Origin: Crossaster papposus
Taxonomy: Eukaryota; Echinodermata; Asteroidea; Velatida; Solasteridae
Reading direction: 5' to 3'
Length of the DNA: 64,000 bases
Assembly (NCBI GenBank): GCA_037893245.1
Contig: JBAIAA010000659.1
Location: 62,001-126,000, forward strand
In this document: one piece after another, positions 29,401 to 38,400 of the stretch
Numbering within the stretch: the stretch's first letter is position 1
Layout: each line of letters starts with the position of its first letter
Translations under genes and position numbers: made by a program
The notes under the pieces: model-generated
Databases searched by the model: none
What the model was told of the DNA's origin: nothing
The model's input: only the letters and a program-made list of their open reading frames with translations

Positions 29401-32400
29401 CGATTCCATTTTTTTCTCTGGCGAAAGTAGAATTAGAAAATGTCATATCTGTCGAGAGGTTTCATCTAATCATTATATAGAACCTGATTGATTGTCCATG
29501 CCCAATTGTCGATTTCAATTAACAGTTTCATCTAAGTAATCTTTAAATGATTTGTCTGTTGTTGTATTTCCCAGAACTCGCTGTATTTTGGGTTTTTTAA
29601 ATATTTTTTTTGATTTTTTTTAAGGTGGATGTGTATTCGTTTGGCATTCTTCTTTATGAGATGGTTACAGGGGGCCACAAACCATTTGAAGAGTTGGAAT
29701 TCAGAGCCGAGTTGGACGAAGCTGTGATGAAGGTAAAACTGAACATTCTTCAAATAAAAACAATTTGTCCTTCTGATTATTATGTATCTGATTTTACCCG
29801 AAAACCGCAATGCAACAATTTGTGTGTTTTCACCTGTGATTCTTTCCATTTTCCTAGGGTCGACAGTTACCCCCACTGACCCACACTGGTATTGCACCTT
29901 GGCCAGATCTACAGGAACTCATCGACTATTGCTTGGAGCATGTGCCACAGCACCGGCCTACTGTGAGTACCGGCATCATCTGCTCATACTCTTGGGTTTC
30001 GGGAGTCCAGGTCCAAGAACTTTTCAAGGAAGTCTATATTGAAGAAGTTAAATAGCACTGGGTCGTGTGCAAAATCAGGAACAGAAGGATTCTAACACCG
30101 GGTTTAGACAGGCATTATAGAGTCGCGCTGAACCAAATTAAAATCAAGTCGCTCCTGATTAGCTCTATTAACCATATCGCGCCTGGATTATTTTAACATC
30201 ACGGAGCCGAGGCGGGTTCAGGCCGATGGTATCGGGAAGCACACCAACGCATTTTTGGCCTTGCTCGCTGCTAACAGACATTTCCCGGCCTTGCTCGCTG
30301 CCGACAGATTTTTCCAGCCTTGCTCCCTGCTGACTGACATTTCCGGCCTTGCTTGCATTGTGACGTGTTTATGCATCATCCGTTTTGAATCTGGGGAAAA
30401 CTTTGCGTTTATACGTCCTCTGGCGCGAACTGGTTAACAACTCCAGCAGTTGATCTTTTGCCATCTAACACACATAGTTGCTCCTAATTGTTTCAGATGT
30501 CAATCTTTTAACGGGCTTAATTCACTTATTTTAGTAGGCGCGACTCAAGATCAGATCTTGGTGTAAGTTGTATTTTTCTTGTTTTCATTCCGTGTTCCCA
30601 GTCAGAGCAAGTGTTCAAGAGGTTAAGCTCTGCTGAGTTACTATGTCTCAAGAGAGAATATCCTCTACTCATGGATGTCTGTGTGGAATGCATGGCAGTA
30701 CGGGTAAGAACATTTGTAAGGGGTTCTGGCAAAATGAGACGGAACTGGGCAGAGGTTGAAATGAGAGTTCTCATGTATAAGAAAAGAGGATAAAAATTCT
30801 CCTTACAATGTTGTTTCTTGCACTTCAATTCAGCTTCACAGCTGCCTGTAAGGATGATAAGCCCCCATCTAAATCCTCCCATTATTCCTCATTTTGCATT
30901 TTTCTCAATGTGTCCTGTTTCATCTCATTTTGCCTCAGAACGCCTCACATTTGTAGTTTGAACAGTGACCATCGGTCCCAATGGCACAGCAGGCTTTTCA
31001 GTATTCATACTTTCCCAGTGTTGTGAGGACAGAATATGCCAAATGAGGCTTATGATGCTGTGGACAAAAATTACTCCTGAAAGCCTGTAAAAGTCCTACT
31101 TTTGTCTTCAAGTCCAAGTTTTATCTGACTTTTTTGAAGATTTGGATTCTACTTTTCTCCCACATTTGTTAACCTGGGCCTACTTGAAAGCTTGCTAATT
31201 TTAAAGAGCTGTGACACATTGGGGTAAAGCGTTTTTACAACCACTGCATGATTATTAACGTTAAAGTAGTGATTCCATGCGTCTATTTTTTTGCTCCCTG
31301 TTCAGGTTTATCAGTTGGACGGAGAGGAATGCCAGGAGGTATGGTTGGCAGGAGGCGACAGGAAATCTACGATGGTCTCATGGATACAACCTCTCAACAC
31401 CGATCCTGAAAACTCCATACAGGTAAATACCTCAATCGGCCTTGACCCTCACAGGTACCCATTTATACTCCTGTGTAGAGAGAGGCGATTGTAGTTATGT
31501 GTCTTGCCCAAGGGCACAAACACCATGTTCCTGACAGGGTTCTAACCCACGCACCACCGTAGATGAGTTGAAAACCTTAACCACTAAGCCTTAGCAGTCT
31601 ACAATGCGCTGATCTTTTACAATTTCTTTTAAATGTGCAATTTCTCAGTTTTATAATAAAAACTCTTTGCACAGAAATAGGGATTTTAAATTTTGATGAT
31701 TTATCACACTATGGTAAAAAGATGACAAAATCCTTTATTTATTCTACTTTTGGAATAAAAATAACCTTAATCAAAAAAAGGCTTAAAACAAAAAATCACC
31801 TATCAAGACATCAAACTGTTCTGTACATGAAAGTGTATTGCGCGACATCCGATTATTTTTGCAGAGCGGGTTATATATTTAATTAAGAATCTTGTCTTTT
31901 TTTTCTTTTTTTTTTGTCTCAGGGTATGATGTTGCACAAGGGACGAGCGTTATGCATGACTGCTATCGGCGAGTATTCCATGGTCATTGGTACACAGTGC
32001 GGTGAGCTGTGTATCTGTGACCTGTCTAGTTCCCCGTATCGACTGAAGCATACGCTGCCTAAACTGGGTGATGCGGTAGTCTGTCTGGCTTACTGGAAAA
32101 GGTGAGAATCGCACTGAATTGATGAATTGTGGTGCAATAAAGCAAAATCAGTCAGAAGTTAGGAATTTTGATTTTGAGATATGGGACAGAATATGTGCTT
32201 GGGTGGATTTTTCAATATTATGATTTTTTTTAAGAAAGAAATTTAAAACTCAAATGAGTACAAGTCAAAAAAGTGGTTTTTCAAAACTGAGTTTGATCAT
32301 CGCTCCAAAACAAAAAATTTGAAATACGAAGTCCAGAAATGTCCGTATTTGACGCAGAGTTTTCTGTATGTATTGTTCTATTAACATGCTAAGTTTCAGT

Positions 32401-35400
32401 ACCATACCTTGCAACTATTAGTTACCGTTGCTAAGGACTTTGTTGTGCAATGTATCAAAAGTGGGCTTTTCAACGACTCGATTGAATATTGTAACTTTAA
32501 ACACAATTTTCTTTAGTTTCTTCATTGCTATGTGTCGTTACTCAACATGTCATAACCTTTGAACCTAAAGTCAAATCAACATGGGGTTTTCACCACATTT
32601 AAGCTTAAAGTTCCCTTCAAATGAAAATTACAAGAAACTCAAAAGTGGCCGAGTTGACTAAAGACTCATTTTGCTTGCTTGCATATCACAGTTGACATTT
32701 ACAGTACCGGTACTTAACAGTGTGTTATTTGTCTTGATTCGGAGAGCAATTGACCTATCGCCGTTGATGTGAAGATATTACAATTTTGTTATGTGGAAGG
32801 AAACCCCCAGAAGAATATTCTAGGAAAAACCCAATAGAAACCCACTCAGCTTTACCTTACATACGTACTGTGGACATTCTTTTGTCTTCGTGTAGTTAAG
32901 AAAACGTTGACTAAATACTTGTTTTCTCGCTTTCCCAAAACAAATTTAATCTCTAATTTTGACTCTGGGCCTCTCAGCTGTTCCTCTTACTTTTTCTATA
33001 TATAACCCTAACCCGTTTTTCCTCTAGCGCTCTTTTTCAGAGACGGCAAAACGGACTGTGGACCTGTCCAAATCCACAAACCGTAACCTCTTCCAGCATC
33101 CTGTGGACGTCAATTGTTCAGAGGTCCACAGAATTTGAACCTGATTCCCCTATTTGAAATGGATTTGTATTTGTTGTTCTTCCTTAGGGACCAAGAGGCC
33201 AGTATAGTCTTTGCTGGGCTGGCTAATGGAAAACTGGCCGTTTACAAAGCACACAGACTACAGAATGTAAGTATTTACTTCACGATGGTGATAATCCGAT
33301 AGTATTCCTTTTGAATTTGTACCAAATTTTGCTATTCACTTACAGTTCGTGCCGGATGATGTATATAAACGCAAAGTTTACCCCAGATTCAAAACGGATG
33401 ACGCATAAACACGCCACGAGCAAGGCCGGAAATGTCTGTCAGCAGCGAGCAAGGCCGGAAATGCGTGGGTGTGCTTCCCAGGACTATCGGCCTGAACCTG
33501 CTATGGATCGAGTTTTGTTAAAAATAATCCCGCCCCTCGGCTCGGTCATGTTAATATAATCCTGGCGCGAACTGGTTAACAAGCGATTGACATAAGTGAT
33601 GTGTCCCAAGGCATATAGGATCATTTCCATTCCATGCATTTTGTTTTATTTCAATAATCCAGTTTGGTATTCCAACTGAGGTAAACATTTCATTGTATGC
33701 ATGTAAAAGCATTGCGGGTATTGGCAAATTAAAGAGATAGTTGTGTTCTGAAGTAACATAAAAAACCAACAACGTTTGGACAGCGAAGTGTTTTCAGGTG
33801 TCTTTTGTGTCCATTTCTAACTTGTTGTTGATTCTACAAAAAAATGCGCAGAATGCGAATTGGGGTTATCGCGTCCTCCATAGCCTTGAGTGCATAACTT
33901 CCTGCCTTATTTATCAAAATTATTGAATCTTATTGTGCACACGCGCAGTTGGACTACCAAACTGGCGATTTAATAACAACACTCGAAATTAAAAGAAGAA
34001 TGATGGGAACCTAACCTTTTTAAAGTTTAGAAAAAAACGTGGGTGATCCCTTAATTTTATTAAAACTTCCCATCCTTTCCATAGGACAAGGATTGTCAAC
34101 CAGATAGGATGCTTCTCCTAGTAACTGTGGGTGGTCCCTTTATTTTATTAAAACTTCCTATCCTTTCCATAGGACAAGGATTGTCAACCAGATAAGATGC
34201 TTTTCCTAGTAACTGTGGTTGGTTGATTCCTTTATCGTATCCCAATTATCCTACCTTTTCATAGGACAAAGATTGTCAACCAGATAAGATGCTGCACATT
34301 GGCTCAAGGGACGACCCCATCAAGTGTATCACCCTGACTCGTAACAAGGTCTGGTTAGCTTACAGTGCCAAGGTCATCAGTCTAAGCATCTTTGATCTGG
34401 AGTCGGACTCTAGTACTGTACTGGAACCAGACCAAGAAGAAAGGTCAGTTTTCATGAAGCCAGTTTTCGATACTTAAACGTCTTGTGGATTGTTGTTTTT
34501 TCTGTCCCAAAAATAACGCAACACTTTGTGCCAAGAACCATACCCCTCAAAATCACCTTACCTCAAAATTTGAACAAATTCAGCATTAAGCTGGGTGCAG
34601 AATTACTGATTGAGGTACATAACCTCAACCTCAGCATTCAATTTGTAACATTCTATAACAGTAGGAGTGCCTCATTAAAATGACTTGTATCCACAGGAGA
34701 AATCAGTTGTTAATAAATTTCTCAAAACAAAATTCTGTAAATAAATTAACTAATTTGGACATTAGTGACAATGATTATTATAACTCCTTGTACCAAACAT
34801 TAAACAGACAAGAATATCAGGTATTTTAGTAAAACACAAAGAAAGAATGTTGCAAATTTGGTTTTCAAAATTGCGCAATTCACTTATTGATTTTGCAGCC
34901 ATATTCTTCTTGCCAGATTTAGCTTGAATTAGACCCTGAGATTTATGGAGCTGCTAAGCACGAACATTTGCTGAGCATGAAAATTCATCCGGGGCAAAAA
35001 CCGGATTACATACCAAATTTTTCGGTGATGTATATTGATTGTAACTGTATTCAGCTGGTTTTGCTTAGCATAAAAAGCACATGGAATTTTGGCTGGTAAC
35101 TCGATTTTACTAAGAAAGACTGTTTTTGTGCTTAGCAGATTCATGAAATTAACCCCTCCTGTACATGGATTATCCCACTTTTTCTCCTTAATTTGGCAGT
35201 TCCAGCAATACATGTAAATAAGACATTTTGCTCAAAGTCTCCATTTAGACGAAGACATTTATCTAGGTACTTCATGAGATTTTCTGTTTGTACTTCCAGA
35301 CCAGCTATGGTCAAGTGCATCGCTGTAGAGAAAGCAATCTGGCTGTGCAGACGAAACAGTCCCATCATTGAGATTTGGGACGTCAGCCGACGGAAGATGA

Positions 35401-38400
35401 CTCTGACTATTGACGTTACTGATTTCATCAGGTTTGTATACCAGGAAAACATGTAGCGATACGATACGATACATATCACGATACGTATCGTGCAAACAGA
35501 AAACAAATCAATAATAATAATAATAATAATGGCATTTATAAAGCGCATTTTTCCAAAGGTTTCAATGTGCTTGAGAACAACTCCACATAAACAGAAAATG
35601 ATGAAATTGCAAAATGAAGGATGAGAGCAAACCTAGGATGAAAACAGATATGATTTGAGTTTACGTTTAAACTGGTGAACAGAGTTACAATGACGAATGT
35701 TGAGAGGTATTGAGTTCCAGCATCTGGGTCCAGCCACAGAGAAAGCTTTATCACCGATATGTTTGAATGTGCGTTGAACAGTTAAACAACAGTTAAAAAA
35801 CAGTTAAAGCAAACAAGAAAACACCCAACAAACAAATACCCCAAAATTTCACTTCCGAATTAAATTTTCAAATTCAAGTTTCATTAAAAAAAAAATGCTT
35901 TATTTCTAAACATGTACATGTGCATGTGATGATAAGGATGCACGGCTCATTTAGCCTATTGTCCACTATCACTATCACTATCAGGCCTCTATGTATCGCA
36001 ATACACAATTTTGTATCACGATGCCGTCTCGTGACATTTTAGTATCGCGATCATCGATGCATCAGTGAATCGTTACATCTCTAGTTTTCAGTGGCCTCCG
36101 ACCAGAAAAACTAGTTTGGATAGACGGGGAATCTTTCTAGATAAAAATGGTACAAGATCATCGATTCGGTCCAGTAGGTCTCATTCTAGTGGCTTTTTTT
36201 CTGGAACCAAGTCAGTTGGACATTAATCTAATACAGTCAGTAAGCCGTCGTGTTCCTGGAAACAGTTTAACCAACTGGACCGAATCGGCTAATCCTAATA
36301 TCATTTTCATGTAGAAAGATTCCCCGTCTATCTAAACTAGTTTTTCTGGTCGGAGGGTTCTGAAAATAGACCGTTCTTTTTTGGGGGTGTTTTTTTATTT
36401 TATTTTATTACCACCCTGTATTTCTATAATTGGGGAGGCTAATCATCCTTATACTGGTAGCTGAGATGCTGAAATTCGAAGGACACAGCTGCAACGTGGT
36501 CGTGATGAAGGCACATAAAGGCATCTTAGGCTGCCGCCATACAACCCACGTCTGACTACAGAACAGCCAAAAAGCGTAAATGGTGATTTTTGTGGAGAGA
36601 TGAAAACCGGAGAACCTAGAGAACTAATTCTACTTGCATGGTCCGAGTCGGGAATTGAACCCGGGCCACATTGGTAGAGATGAACACTTGCCGCCCATGG
36701 CTGGTTCTTACTTCATGTGAAAGTGAACATGAATGTGAATTTGTGACGTCATGGGCAAATTTTCGCACAGCGATTTTCGCAATTTGCAAAAATTGAACAC
36801 ATTTCAACTCCGGACAGCTTTCGCAGCGAATGTTTTGTGACGTAAAATTCGCTTTGCTTTCACATTCGCGTGAAGTATGAACCGGCCTTTAATCATTTTG
36901 TTGGCACCAGTAAGGTAATTGGTAAGTAGATGATTCCACGTGTAAACAGAAGGTAGTGGGTTCGAATCCCACCCAAACAAGCTTGTGATTGTTACTGAGT
37001 ATACATCGTTTTGTCGTCATTCATTTGTGCACGTGTAGCAAGGAAGACGCAGCCGATCCGCCCAACTGCTTCATCAAATCGTTACTCCTCCAGCCCCGCG
37101 TTGCATTGTGGGTAGGCACCGCGGGAGGTCACATGATTGTTATTGATACCAACACGCATCAACTGGTATCCATCAGTAAACGGTACACATCCAACCTGAG
37201 GGCAATGGTAGCTGTCAAAGGGCACGGTTAGTATGTGCTGCCATGTTTCTATTTCCACGACAACTAAAAGGGCGCCCCTTTTTTATTTCTGTGGTTCTTA
37301 TTTTCATCCATGTGAGCCTGTGAAAATACCAGCGGGGCCCAGGCCCTTAAACTGCAAGGGAAACGGCTGGCCTTGCGGGACCCATTTAGACAGGGTGCCG
37401 TGTGTCTGGGAGATCCTCTGTGGCCCGCCTCCCATGGGATTCTCCTGGAAAACTGCCTAGAATCAGTCTATCGCTATACTTCTAAACAATGATTCTTTCA
37501 TTCTTTTGAAACGTTCTCTTTCTTTTCCTGTGTGATAAATGTTCCTTCTGACTCCAAGGTTTTATATTCTCCACAGTTCACTTGATTGTTTTTTATTCCT
37601 AACTATTGTCTTATATTTGTACACATTCCCGCCGTGAATATGGCCACTGATGCCGGTACGGCGTTAAACCCAAAACTCACTCACTCACTATTTCCATCCA
37701 ACCCTGTTTTATGCTCCCGACCGCTCACCCTATTTGGAACCCCATTCACATTTTATATGCAAAATATGGCGTACAACAACCTGTGGAATCCCATATAGGA
37801 TGCATTATGTTGCCTCTCATTATATTAGGTGTCTATGGTATACCTTACTGGTATATCATGACTGCCACTACAGTCAAGATGTGTTTGTGAGCTGCATAGT
37901 GCAGAAGTCAACTGCATCTTGCCATAAAATTGATTATTTTTATGCAGTGATATCAACTCATGATAAACTTACTGCGATAAACAAAACTGGAGATAATACA
38001 CATTTCTCATCAATAAATTTAACCATATAGGTAAAACTGCTTTTTGTTCAATTATTATTATATAATTTGTTTTGACCGACCGGCCCAACTTCAAAGGCAA
38101 ACAAATATGAGAACCACAAAAATAAAAATAAAAGCTTCTTTCTACCCAAAAAAATTACGCGTCAGGGGAATAAAATACGCCTCTAGCTACTGAATTGAAG
38201 GAAACCATTTTTCCTGTCGGGGATTTTAGGGAAAATAGGAAAAACTAAATTTTACAGACCCAAACGGAAAAGATTTTTGCCGGCTTGGCGTATGTACATC
38301 TTGTGCTGTGCGTCCATTTTGGGTCTGTGGACTGACTGGCTATGATGGCTGTTAGTGACTTTGCAGTGTGAATATTACACGTCTCTCCAGACAAAAACAA

